From: Actinoplanes italicus
GTDB lineage: Bacteria; Actinomycetota; Actinomycetes; Mycobacteriales; Micromonosporaceae
DNA length: 64,000 nt
Direction: 5' to 3'
Assembly (NCBI RefSeq): GCF_003001815.1
Contig: NZ_PVMZ01000035.1
Coordinates: forward strand, 1 to 64,000
Part shown: one piece after another, positions 8,027 to 15,462 of the stretch
Position numbering within the stretch: the stretch's first letter is position 1
How the letters are laid out: the number at the start of each line of letters is the position of its first letter
Translations under genes and position numbers: made by a program
Notes under the pieces: model-generated
Told to the model about the DNA's origin: nothing
Seen by the model: the letters and a program-made list of their open reading frames with translations, nothing else
Databases searched by the model: none

Positions 8027-8367
8027 TGGCAACTTACCAAGCGGGCGACGGCTGGGAAGTCCTAGCAGACCCGACCAGGCGATCCATCGTCACGTGCCTG
8101 GCTGAACGACCACGGGCCGTGGGTGAGCTCGCCGACGAACTGCCGATCAGCCGACCCGCGGTGTCGCAGCATCTAAAGGTGCTCAAAGACGCCGGCCTGG
8201 TCACCGACGAAGCCGCCGGCACCCGCCGCGTCTACCGGCTCAACCCCGCAGGCGTCGCGGCGCTACGCGACCAACTGGACACCTTCTGGAACCGCGCGCT
8301 CCGCGGCTACCAGGAGATCGCCGCACAACCGGATCCCGACAGCACAGCAGGCGAGGAGACGTCATGA
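8026..8367 (+). CDS. ArsR-family regulator
   Basis: A 113-residue winged-helix protein beginning VLADPTRRSIVTCL, with recognition helix SRPAVSQHLKVLKDAGLV and wing GTRRVYRLNP. It belongs to the metal-independent ArsR group that is regularly found upstream of, and overlapping with, an AHSA1/SRPBCC gene, as here (ATGA at 8364-8367). No Cys pair for metal is present in the recognition helix. GTG 8026 has no ribosome-binding site, consistent with a leaderless transcript. It is expected to repress the operon 8026-9293. Confidence 0.85.
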   Translation: MATYQAGDGWEVLADPTRRSIVTCLAERPRAVGELADELPISRPAVSQHLKVLKDAGLVTDEAAGTRRVYRLNPAGVAALRDQLDTFWNRALRGYQEIAAQPDPDSTAGEETS

Positions 8368-8846
8368 CAGAGGCAACGGCCGTCGTGGTGCGACGGCAGA
8401 TCATCATCCCGGCACCGATCGAACGCGCCTTCACGGTGTTCACGGAGCGGTTCGGAGACTTCAAACCGCCGGAACACAACCTCCTCGGCGCACCGATTGC
8501 CGAGACCGTGTTCGAGCCGAAGGTCGGCGGCCACATCTACGACCGCGCCACCGACGGCACCGAATGCCGCTGGGCTCGTGTCCTGGCCTACGAGCCGCCG
8601 GACCGGCTCGTGTTCAGCTGGGACATCAGCCCGCGATGGCAGGTCGAGACCAACCCGGACAACACCAGCGAGGTCGAGGTCCGCTTCACCGCCGAAGCTC
8701 CCGACCTTACCCGCGTAGAACTCGAACACCGCCACCTCGACCGGCACGGCCCCGGCTGGGAATCCGTCCGCGACGGCGTCGCCCACGACGAAGGGTGGCC
8801 TCTCTATCTGGACCGCTACGCCGCCCTGTTCACACAGGACAGCTGA
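8364..8846 (+). CDS. SRPBCC/AHSA1-domain protein
   Basis: A 160-residue START-like helix-grip protein. It shows the AHSA1 features RQIIIPAPIERAFTVFTERFG at the N-terminus, PKVGGHIYDRATDG in the middle, and a C-terminal amphipathic helix starting about DEGWPLYLDRYAALF. Such proteins bind a small hydrophobic ligand in an internal cavity; the ligand is unknown. Coupled to the ArsR gene by ATGA and followed 3 bp later by another SRPBCC gene. Confidence 0.8.
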   Translation: MTEATAVVVRRQIIIPAPIERAFTVFTERFGDFKPPEHNLLGAPIAETVFEPKVGGHIYDRATDGTECRWARVLAYEPPDRLVFSWDISPRWQVETNPDNTSEVEVRFTAEAPDLTRVELEHRHLDRHGPGWESVRDGVAHDEGWPLYLDRYAALFTQDS

Positions 8847-8849
8847 ATC

Positions 8850-9293
8850 ATGGCACCGATCACGGTCAGCACCGATATCGGCCGCTCCGCACCGGAGGTC
8901 TTCGCCTACGCCACCGACCCGACCCGCTTCCACGAATGGCAGAGCGGCGTCGTCGACGGACACCTGGACTCGCCGGAAAACCCCAAGCCGGGCGCCCTCT
9001 GCCGCACCACCCGCCGCATCGGCGGCGCCAACCGGACCAGCACCTCCGAACTCACCCACATCAACCCGCCAGCGACCTGGGGCGTCCGCGGCATCGACGG
9101 CCCCATCCGCGCCATCGTCGACGTCACCGTCGAACCCCTGGACACCCACCGATCCCGGCTGACCATCACCGTCGACTTCGCCGGCCACGGCATCGGCAAA
9201 ATACTCGTCCCGCTGGTGGTACGCCCTGAGGCCCGCAAAGAGATGCCCGGCAACCTGGCGAGATTGAAACAGCATCTGGAAGCGGGCAAGTAG
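8850..9293 (+). CDS. SRPBCC-family protein
   Basis: A 147-residue helix-grip protein of the polyketide cyclase/dehydrase-like group: STDIGRSAPEVFAYATDPTRFHEWQ opens the fold and the sequence ends in an amphipathic helix (NLARLKQHLEAGK). It directly follows the AHSA1 gene, so the ArsR repressor probably controls two cavity proteins that differ in sequence. Ligand unknown. Confidence 0.75.
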   Translation: MAPITVSTDIGRSAPEVFAYATDPTRFHEWQSGVVDGHLDSPENPKPGALCRTTRRIGGANRTSTSELTHINPPATWGVRGIDGPIRAIVDVTVEPLDTHRSRLTITVDFAGHGIGKILVPLVVRPEARKEMPGNLARLKQHLEAGK

Positions 9294-9355
9294 CAGACGT
9301 GGTGGAACGCCTGCATGCGGTCAAATCCGCCGCTTGATCACCCGGACCGCCGTTG

Positions 9356-9970
9356 TCAGGTGGTGCTCGTGGTTCGGCCGAACCCGGGCAGGAACCGGCC
9401 GGTACGGCGGGTGTAGTCGGTGTATGCGGTGCCGTGCGTGGCCCGCAGGTAAGGCTCCTCGACGACGCGGACCTGCAGTTCGATCCCGGCGATCACGGCG
9501 GCCAGGGCCAGCAGTTGCGCCCAAGTCGGCGTCATGGCGGTGATGCCGGCCATGGCGGTGATGATGGCGGTGAAGACCGGGTTGCGGACCAGGCCGAAGA
9601 CACCGGTAGTGACCAGGGTGGTTCGCTCTTCGGCGTCGACGCCGATGCGCCACGAGTTTCCCATCGCTTGTTGAGCGGCGTAGACACCGAAGAATCCGAT
9701 GAGGGCAACGACGGTGCCGATCACCTGGACGGGCGGGTGGTGCAGGGCCGGCAGCGGGTCGAGGACTCCGGTTGCGTCCAGTAGCGGGGCGATGAATCCG
9801 CCCAGCGTTCCGATGCCGAGTAGCGCCTGTGCCCACCATGCAGCGCTGCCGGTGGGCGGGTGGCTGTGCCGGTGGCCGCTGTCGCCGGTGCGGCGTTTGT
9901 GCAGCCAGGTGCGTAGGACGAAGGCGGTGAGGATGCCGGTCAGGTAGAGGGTGAACGCGAGCCAGGCCAT
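9356..9970 (-). CDS. Isoprenylcysteine carboxyl methyltransferase-like membrane protein
   Basis: A 204-residue integral membrane protein with about five hydrophobic segments. The C-terminal half carries the ICMT/PEMT signature: FGLVRNPVFTAIITAMAG, then EEPYLRATHGTAYTDYTRRTGRFLPG. In this family the signature binds S-adenosylmethionine at the membrane face. ATG 9970 is preceded by AGGGAG at a good distance. It is divergent from the CmtR-like regulator and shares its operator region, a linkage seen in actinobacteria but without an established role. His-rich loop GHRHSHPP near the N-terminus could touch metals. Confidence 0.75.
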   Translation of the reverse strand: MAWLAFTLYLTGILTAFVLRTWLHKRRTGDSGHRHSHPPTGSAAWWAQALLGIGTLGGFIAPLLDATGVLDPLPALHHPPVQVIGTVVALIGFFGVYAAQQAMGNSWRIGVDAEERTTLVTTGVFGLVRNPVFTAIITAMAGITAMTPTWAQLLALAAVIAGIELQVRVVEEPYLRATHGTAYTDYTRRTGRFLPGFGRTTSTT

Positions 9971-10001
9971 GACGAACTCCCTTGGGACGGCTTCGGCTGG
10001 C

Positions 10002-10027
10002 GACAGTACAGCATTCGATGTACTGTC
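10002..10027. promoter_or_regulatory. Perfect 9-8-9 inverted repeat, likely CmtR operator
   Basis: GACAGTACA (10002-10010), an 8-bp spacer, and TGTACTGTC (10019-10027) form a perfect inverted repeat between the divergent ICMT-like and CmtR-like genes. It overlaps the ATG at 10018 proposed as the regulator start. Its symmetry and place suit an operator for a dimeric ArsR protein controlling both directions. Confidence 0.7.
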
Positions 10028-10362
10028 AGGAAGTGGAGATCCTGACTCACGGCTCGGTGCTGGCCCGCTTCGGGCATGCCCTGTCGGACCCGACCCGGGC
10101 CCGGTTGCTGCTCGCTCTGCGCGAGGGGCCGGGCTACCCGGCCGAACTGGCTGACCTGATGGGCTGCACCCGACAGAAGCTGTCGAACCATCTGACCTGC
10201 CTGCGCGGCTGCGGCCTGGTGGTGGCCGTGCCGGAGGGCCGCAGGGTCCGCTACGAGCTGGCCGACCAGCGGCTGGCGCACGCGCTCGGTGATCTGCTCG
10301 GGGTGATGCTGGCTGTGGACCCGGAGGCGTGCCCGGACTCGGCCGAGAAGGGTTGCTGCTGA
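10018..10362 (+). CDS. cmtR: CmtR-type ArsR repressor, Cd(II)/Pb(II)-sensing family
   Basis: A 114-residue ArsR protein closely resembling mycobacterial CmtR. The signature NHLTCLRGCGLVVA gives Cys61 and Cys65, matching CmtR Cys57 and Cys61, and Cys105 in DPEACPDS matches CmtR Cys102; these three thiolates bind Cd or Pb in the known protein. The C-terminus adds KGCC, two extra Cys. ATG 10018 gives an N-terminus with Cys3 like the CmtR start; GTG 10033 is an alternative that would put the whole operator upstream of the coding sequence. Neither has a good ribosome-binding site, so a leaderless mRNA is possible. Overlaps the efflux gene by one base (TGATG). Confidence 0.85.
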   Translation: MYCQEVEILTHGSVLARFGHALSDPTRARLLLALREGPGYPAELADLMGCTRQKLSNHLTCLRGCGLVVAVPEGRRVRYELADQRLAHALGDLLGVMLAVDPEACPDSAEKGCC

Positions 10363-11105
10363 TGGCCGGCCCGCTGATCCAGATCACCCCGGTGGGGCCG
10401 GCACCGCAGCGCCGCAGCGTGCTCAGCCGCCGGATCCGGCTGCTGGTGGCCGCGACGATGACCTACAACGTGATCGAGGCGATCGTCGCGATCACCGCCG
10501 GCACGATCGCCTCGTCGACCGCGCTGATCGGCTTCGGCCTCGACTCGGTCATCGAGGTGTCCTCGGCGGCCGCGGTGGCGTGGCAGTTCGCAGGTAAGGA
10601 TCCCGAACGGCGTGAGAAGACCGCACTGCGGATCATCGCGGTCTCGTTCTTCGCCCTGGCCGCCTACGTCACCATCGAGTCGGTGCGCGCCCTGATCAGC
10701 GGCGCGCAAGCCGAGCACTCCAGCGTCGGCCTGGTCCTGGCCGCGCTGTCGCTGGCGATCATGCCCGGCCTGTCCTACGCCCAGCGACGTGCCGGGCGGG
10801 AACTCGGGTCGCGGTCGGCGGTCGCCGACTCGAAGCAGACCCTGCTGTGCACGTACCTCTCGGCGGTGCTGCTGGTGGGCCTCGCGGTTAACAGCCTGTT
10901 CGGCTGGTCCTGGGCCGACCCGATCGCCGCCCTGGTGATCGCCGCGGTCGCGGTGAAGGAAGGCCGCGAGGCGTGGCGCGGTGACGCCTGCTGCGCCGTC
11001 CCGCTTACCGGGACCGCAGCGCAACCGGCTGCCGCCCCGCACGGTGAGGGGGATGCGTGCGGATGCGGGCCCGGCTGCTCCTGCTGCTCCGGAGAGGAGC
11101 CGTGA
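10362..11105 (+). CDS. Cation efflux (CDF-like) transporter with Cys-rich tail
   Basis: A 247-residue membrane protein with about five or six hydrophobic segments. GFGLDSVIEVSSAAAVAW and the later WADPIAALVIAAVAVKEG are the two CDF metal-site regions, with acidic residues rather than the His common in zinc exporters. The C-terminus lacks the usual cytoplasmic CDF domain and ends instead with a tail of five Cys (DACGCGPGCSCCSG). Linked by TGATG to the CmtR-like repressor, so export of Cd or Pb is likely, with the tail as thiol-based metal donor; that part is inference. Confidence 0.8.
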   Translation: MAGPLIQITPVGPAPQRRSVLSRRIRLLVAATMTYNVIEAIVAITAGTIASSTALIGFGLDSVIEVSSAAAVAWQFAGKDPERREKTALRIIAVSFFALAAYVTIESVRALISGAQAEHSSVGLVLAALSLAIMPGLSYAQRRAGRELGSRSAVADSKQTLLCTYLSAVLLVGLAVNSLFGWSWADPIAALVIAAVAVKEGREAWRGDACCAVPLTGTAAQPAAAPHGEGDACGCGPGCSCCSGEEP

Positions 11106-11127
11106 CCGCCCCCGCCGGCGGTGAGCG

Positions 11128-11259
11128 ATGAGCGGGGAATGCTGCGGCGGTGACCGCAACGCTGACGACGACACCTCACCGCGAACCGTGTGGAGCATCC
11201 TGGCCGTGGTGATGATCGGTGGCTGGGGAGCGCTGGCCGCGGTCCTGCTGTCACGGTGA
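11128..11259 (+). CDS. Small 43-residue single-TM protein with vicinal Cys
   Basis: A short frame not long enough for most gene finders: MSGECCGGDRNADDD followed by a single membrane segment WSILAVVMIGGWGALAAVLL and stop at 11257-11259. GGTGAG lies upstream of ATG 11128. It lies 22 bp after the Cys-rich cation exporter and shares its CC-containing chemistry, so it is plausibly the third gene of the CmtR operon, a small membrane partner or metal-handling peptide. I do not recognise a family. Confidence 0.55.
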   Translation: MSGECCGGDRNADDDTSPRTVWSILAVVMIGGWGALAAVLLSR

Positions 11260-11475
11260 TCCGCCTACGACTGGAGCCTTCACAGGAAACCGGCGTGCAG
11301 TTCTGGGGCTACTGGCAGACCCTGTGGTGACGACGCACCGGCAGCAGGATCCACGGGTGGCGACCGGCATTCGGGATCTCCGACTCCTGCCGTCGGCTAT
11401 CGGATGTCCCGGCCGGGCGGTTTGTCACACGAACGGCGGGGCCGGTTCACCGCTGTCGCTGGTTAACTGGAAGGT

Positions 11476-11856
11476 ATGACCGCGCGCTCGTACGGGATCG
11501 CCCGGCCCGGCCGCTCCCGGCCGGGCGGGCTCGTCGCCGTGGTCATGATCGTGGTGCTTGTCGCCGCGACCGCGCTGTTCTCCGCCGCGAGCGCCCACCA
11601 CGCCGGCGATCATGTGCACGCAGGGCGTACGGCGGTCGCACCCGTCGCGGCGCACCACGATGAAACCGCGCATGGGCACCAGCACGGCAACGAGTGGACG
11701 CCGCATCCCGTCAAGCGTCTACGGGTGGCCGCGGATGTCGTGGCCGTCGCCGTGCTCGCGGTCGCTGCGCCGCCATCCGATCGTGACGTCGTCACGGCCG
11801 GGACGGTGGTTGCCTCGGATCCTGATCTCAGCCTCCTGGGTGTCCTGCGCATATAG
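11476..11856 (+). CDS. Small His-rich exported/membrane protein, DUF6153-like
   Basis: A 126-residue protein with an N-terminal hydrophobic segment (about residues 18-40), a His-rich middle (ASAHHAGDHVHAG and AHHDETAHGHQHG), a second hydrophobic stretch (VVAVAVLAVAA) and the C-terminus LGVLRI. The organisation and ending resemble actinobacterial DUF6153 proteins. Two further genes in this window share it (23372-23788 ending AAVLRI, 38176-38580 ending LGVSRI). GGAAGG precedes ATG 11476. The His clusters suggest metal binding outside the cytoplasm. It lies upstream of a serine-less alpha/beta-hydrolase, as does the copy at 38176. Confidence 0.7.
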   Translation: MTARSYGIARPGRSRPGGLVAVVMIVVLVAATALFSAASAHHAGDHVHAGRTAVAPVAAHHDETAHGHQHGNEWTPHPVKRLRVAADVVAVAVLAVAAPPSDRDVVTAGTVVASDPDLSLLGVLRI

Positions 11857-11959
11857 GACTACGTCTTCTCTTTGCATCTTCTCGAGCACGTCATCGCGCC
11901 CGCGGCGTGACGCCGATGGTGCGCGCCCGCGTATCCGCAGATCAGGAAGACGATTCACC

Positions 11960-12619
11960 GTGCCTCCGCACCCGCCTCGCCGTACGACCCATGCGTACGG
12001 AACACCGAAGAACCTGCTCGTCTACGACCGCTGGGGCCGCTACGGCCGTCCCGTCGTGTTCCTGCACGGCCTCGGCTACGACCGCACGATGTGGTGGCCG
12101 GCCGCCGCCGACCTCGGTGGCGACGTCGCCGCCGTCGCCATTGACCTGCCCGGTCACGGCCACTCCGCGGCCCGCCACGACTGCGGCCTGCCATCGCTGG
12201 TCCACGACCTGATCATGCTGATCGGCGGGCTCAACCTACGCCGGGCACCGATTGTGGTCGGCCACGCCGAGGCGGCGCTGCTCGCCGAGGCGTTCGCCGA
12301 GCGGTGCGCGACCCACGCGGTGCTCGCCGTCGACGAGGTCCCGACCGGAACTGACGAACCGGACCTGGCGGGGGTACCCGAGTGGTACCGGCCGTTCGCG
12401 ATACGACGAACAGACCCGGCTCTGCATCAGGCCTACCAGAGCTGGCACACCGGCCCGTCAGCCCGGCGCGCGATCACGCCCGCCCCCATCCCCGTCGGGA
12501 CGGCGGCCCACGCCGGCAGTGAAGGGTGCCTGCCGCATCTGCGCGACCCGGCAGGTTTCGCGGGCCTGCTGCAAACCCTGCACGAAGTACCGGGCCGACG
12601 AGGAAAGGGACGTCCATGA
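11960..12619 (+). CDS. Alpha/beta-hydrolase-fold protein lacking the nucleophile Ser
   Basis: A 219-residue protein with the fold landmarks PVVFLHGLGYDRTMWW (oxyanion loop after strand 3) and AIDLPGHGHSA (strand 4 turn), but the nucleophile elbow GHSxG reads GHAEA: Ser is Ala and the second Gly is Ala. Catalysis by the usual triad is therefore unlikely. A paralogue at 38825-39541 shares DRTxWWPxAADL and also lacks the Ser. Both copies follow a small His-rich exported protein. GTG 11960 is the only start that suits the fold. The stop overlaps the next gene (ATGA at 12616-12619). Confidence 0.75.
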   Translation: MPPHPPRRTTHAYGTPKNLLVYDRWGRYGRPVVFLHGLGYDRTMWWPAAADLGGDVAAVAIDLPGHGHSAARHDCGLPSLVHDLIMLIGGLNLRRAPIVVGHAEAALLAEAFAERCATHAVLAVDEVPTGTDEPDLAGVPEWYRPFAIRRTDPALHQAYQSWHTGPSARRAITPAPIPVGTAAHAGSEGCLPHLRDPAGFAGLLQTLHEVPGRRGKGRP

Positions 12620-13851
12620 AGACGGTCACGTCTCCACCCGGCAAACCGGGTCTCCGTCACCGCCGCTGGGTGCTTCTGGCACTGGGAGCTGTGGTCGTGG
12701 TGGGTGCCGGGCTGTTCGCTCTGCAGGACAGGAGACCGCCGGTCTCCGCAGCCGCAACCCCCCTGTGCTCGGCCGGGAGGAGTCCGGCCGGGTCCGTGAC
12801 GGTGCTGCCGGTGTCGCACTGGGAGAACCGGTACCTGCAGACGTGGGACTTCGAACGCACCGAGGCCCTGCCGGCGAGCCGCAGCGCCGACAGTTGGGAG
12901 CATTACGCGCTCTCCTACGCCGTGGACGCCAACACGGCGGCCTTCCGCGCCACCGGACGCACCCGGTACCTGGACCGGGCGCTGGAGTACCTGAACGGTG
13001 TCGTGGACACCGCCCGGGCGTCGAAGTCCCTGCCGACCAGCCAGTACCGCGACGACTACCGGGGCTGGGTGTCGAACCGGAAGGATCTGCAGCCGACCGG
13101 GGTCGAGGTGCCCCTGTACGAGAGCTACTTCTGGCGGCATGCCACCACGACGCTGCGGATCATGCGGCAGACCCCGGCCGTCTACGACGATCCCGGCTAC
13201 CGTGCCCAGTACGAGAAGTTGCTGGCCTTCGCCGAGGTGCACGTCTTCGACAAGTGGCACCGCCGGGGAGCCAACGACACCATCTACCGCAGCCGTACGC
13301 ACATGGCGTCGCACTGGGCGACCATCGCTTTCAACCTGGCTGCGATCACCGAGGACCCGGCCCGCCGGGACCGCTACCGCACGGTCGTCGACGACATCGA
13401 CCGCAAGCTGCCGAACTACCCCACCGGCCTGCGCGGTCAGCTGCAACCGCATCCGGTGGACGCGTCGGCGTACTTCTGGAACGACGAGTGGGGCAGCACC
13501 CGGCGCCCGGGGCAGGACGTCAGCCATGCCAACGGCGTCATGTCGTACGTCGTGGAAGCCGAAGGCCAGGGCGACTTCTGGACCGCCGCGGACATGGCAC
13601 GGTTCGGCAACCTGCTGACGAAGGTCATCTGGCCGGGCGAACGCCGCTATGCCGCATTCGTCGACGGCAGCGGCAGCGACAACGGCTGGTTCTCCGACGG
13701 CCTGGTCAAACTGGGCCGCTACGACCCGGCCGTACAGCAGCGGCTGGAACGCCACGAGGTGGTCAACGGCCAGTTCGCTGCGAACATGGCCCTCAACGCC
13801 ATGATCCTGCAGCAAGCCCTATCCGCGGAGTCGTCGTCCTGTCCGCCGTGA
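12616..13851 (+). CDS. Membrane-anchored or secreted protein, possible alpha/alpha-barrel
   Basis: A 411-residue protein. An N-terminal hydrophobic segment after RHRR (VLLALGAVVVVGAGLFAL) acts as signal anchor or signal peptide. The rest is rich in aromatic and helical motifs spaced in a way typical of (alpha/alpha) toroid proteins that act on polysaccharides: NRYLQTWDFERTEAL, THMASHWATIAFNLA, WNDEWGSTRRPG, SHANGVMSYVVEA and GSDNGWFSDGLVKLG. No catalytic assignment is possible by eye; a glycan lyase, epimerase or hydrolase fold is the best guess. Translationally coupled to the serine-less hydrolase by ATGA. Confidence 0.6.
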   Translation: MKTVTSPPGKPGLRHRRWVLLALGAVVVVGAGLFALQDRRPPVSAAATPLCSAGRSPAGSVTVLPVSHWENRYLQTWDFERTEALPASRSADSWEHYALSYAVDANTAAFRATGRTRYLDRALEYLNGVVDTARASKSLPTSQYRDDYRGWVSNRKDLQPTGVEVPLYESYFWRHATTTLRIMRQTPAVYDDPGYRAQYEKLLAFAEVHVFDKWHRRGANDTIYRSRTHMASHWATIAFNLAAITEDPARRDRYRTVVDDIDRKLPNYPTGLRGQLQPHPVDASAYFWNDEWGSTRRPGQDVSHANGVMSYVVEAEGQGDFWTAADMARFGNLLTKVIWPGERRYAAFVDGSGSDNGWFSDGLVKLGRYDPAVQQRLERHEVVNGQFAANMALNAMILQQALSAESSSCPP

Positions 13852-14100
13852 CCGGGAGACAGCCGGCAGGCCAGACAAATACGTTCGCGGCCTCCGAGCG
13901 CGGATTGCACCCAGGCCTGGGTAGCGCAAACGCCGCCCAGGCCTTCGGCTCTGGCTTCCCGACGGCCCGCCACCACCCCTGCTCTGTCCGCCGGGGTACG
14001 GACTTTCGGCCCACATGAGGTGCCGTTCGGCAGGTACCCGGCCCCGTATGCGGGAGGACGGTGAGAGGTGCAGGGTATTCCAACCATGAAGGGGGATGTC

Positions 14101-14367
14101 ATGAGACGGCAACCCTGGGGCCTGTACGCGATCGCCACGGCGATCCTTCTGGTCGGCCTGATCGCGTTCGGAGTGCCGGCGAACACGCTGCTGTTCGCAG
14201 CGTTCCTGCTGACCTGCCCGCTGATGATGATCTTCATGATGGACGGGATGCGCGGCGGGCACGGTACCGGCCAGAACGCCCATGCCCTTGACCAGGCAGA
14301 CGCTCACGCCCCCGACAGCGTCACCGGCGGCAGCCCGCCCGTGCAGGACCAGAGGAGATCGCGATGA
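14101..14367 (+). CDS. Small two-TM protein, DUF2933-like
   Basis: An 88-residue protein with two hydrophobic segments (LYAIATAILLVGLIAFG and LLFAAFLLTCPLMMIFMM). The CPLMMIFMMDGMRGGHG motif, a Cys followed by Met and His, resembles the DUF2933 group commonly found beside copper genes. ATG 14101 is preferred over GTG 14068 and ATG 14086 because AGGGGG lies at the right distance upstream. The stop overlaps the SHOCT gene (ATGA at 14364-14367). A role in copper handling is likely from Met/His/Cys content and context, not proven. Confidence 0.65.
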   Translation: MRRQPWGLYAIATAILLVGLIAFGVPANTLLFAAFLLTCPLMMIFMMDGMRGGHGTGQNAHALDQADAHAPDSVTGGSPPVQDQRRSR

Positions 14368-14636
14368 TGTACAACGGCTACGGCATGGGCGGCTGGGGCA
14401 TGATCCTCATGACCGTGAGCAGTGTGCTGTTCTGGGCGGCGGCGATCGCCGGCGTCGTCGCCGTGGTCCGCTACACCGGACGCGACGCGCAGCGCAATCA
14501 GCCCGTCATGCACGGACCGACACCGCAGCAGACGCTCGCCGCACGGTTCGCCCGCGGCGACATCGACGAAGAGCAGTACACCCGGGACCTGCAGGTGCTC
14601 AGCGCGACGGCACCGCCATACGGGCACGGCGACTGA
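14364..14636 (+). CDS. SHOCT-domain membrane protein
   Basis: A 90-residue protein: a Gly/Met-rich start (MYNGYGMGGWGM), one membrane segment (about 13-36) and a C-terminal SHOCT domain, TLAARFARGDIDEEQYTRDL. SHOCT is a short oligomerisation-type motif often found at protein ends. Coupled to the DUF2933-like gene; such pairs recur near copper efflux genes. No enzymatic role is known. Confidence 0.8.
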   Translation: MMYNGYGMGGWGMILMTVSSVLFWAAAIAGVVAVVRYTGRDAQRNQPVMHGPTPQQTLAARFARGDIDEEQYTRDLQVLSATAPPYGHGD

Positions 14637-14945
14637 CACGAACACCGCCGTGTTCATTCTGCTCGCCACCGGCTTCTTCCACCCGCGCGCCGGCTGCGGC
14701 CGGCACGGCGATCAGCCCGTACACCGCGTTGCCGGGTGACGCTGTCCACCGAGACGCGCGGCATCGCGCTCACCGGCCACCCGGCCGCGTGCGCCTTCGA
14801 CGGCGGCTTCGGGCTGACGCCACGGGTCTGGCCGATGCTGCACGCTCCTGGCCGTCACCGCCGCGCCGGGGGAGCAGCGCAGGGCCCGCGGATCCCAGCG
14901 CGGGTGGGTAACCGCTGCCCGGCTCGCTTCGCACCACCACAGATG
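14637..14945. other. Intergenic stretch without recognisable gene
   Basis: About 310 bp. A + strand frame opening at GTG 14736 runs into the MarR gene but loses protein-like composition halfway (Arg/Gly/Ala-rich), and it would read through the operator repeats. I see no gene or RNA here. Confidence 0.4.
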
Positions 14946-14981
14946 GTTGTATCGTCGAACTTGTTAGTTGTATCGTCGAAC
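14946..14981 (+). promoter_or_regulatory. Two 15-bp direct repeats, likely MarR operator
   Basis: GTTGTATCGTCGAAC occurs exactly twice, at 14946-14960 and 14967-14981, 21 bp apart (two helical turns), the second ending one base before the MarR start codon. Each copy is weakly palindromic (GTT...AAC). The layout suits two MarR dimers on one DNA face, with autorepression of the operon 14983-16446. Confidence 0.65.
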
Positions 14982-14982
14982 C

Positions 14983-15462
14983 ATGTTGGATGATGAGCTC
15001 GATCAGGCTGTTGCCCTGCAGGGGCGGATCACCGCGTTCGTGCGGGCCTTCGGGTTGCATCAGCCGGACCGCACCCCGTGCGGGACGCCGGTGCCGAGCT
15101 CCGAAGCGCACGCGGTGGGCGAACTGGATCGGGACGGCCCATTGACGCAGACCGCGCTGGGTGAGCGGTTGCGGTTGGAGAAGAGCACGGTCAGCCGCAT
15201 CGTCTCCCAGCTGACCAGCCGGGGCTGGGTCTGCCGGGCCAACCGTGATGGTGACGGGCGGCTGGTGTGGCTGGAGCTGACCCCGGAAGGCCGCCGCGCT
15301 GCCGGCGAGCTGGCGGTTGCTCGTGCGGCGAGGTTCGCCGACCTGCTGCGCAACATTCCCGCCGAGCAACGCCCGGCGGTCATCGAGGCGTTGACAACCC
15401 TGGTCGACGCCGCCGATGGGCAGCCGCCCACGGCCGAGGTGCGCGCAGCGGCACGTGACTGA
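14983..15462 (+). CDS. MarR-family regulator
   Basis: A 159-residue winged-helix protein with recognition helix LRLEKSTVSRIVSQLTSRGW and wing NRDGDGRLVWLELTPEG. ATG 14983 starts directly after the operator repeats, implying a very short or absent leader. Cys are few (one in the RTPCGTP loop near residue 26, one after the recognition helix). Its stop overlaps the methyltransferase start (GTG 15455). Confidence 0.85.
   Translation: MLDDELDQAVALQGRITAFVRAFGLHQPDRTPCGTPVPSSEAHAVGELDRDGPLTQTALGERLRLEKSTVSRIVSQLTSRGWVCRANRDGDGRLVWLELTPEGRRAAGELAVARAARFADLLRNIPAEQRPAVIEALTTLVDAADGQPPTAEVRAAARD

Noticed and set aside
14736-14993. 85-codon frame before the MarR gene
   Set aside because: Loses protein-like composition and runs through the MarR operator repeats and start codon.
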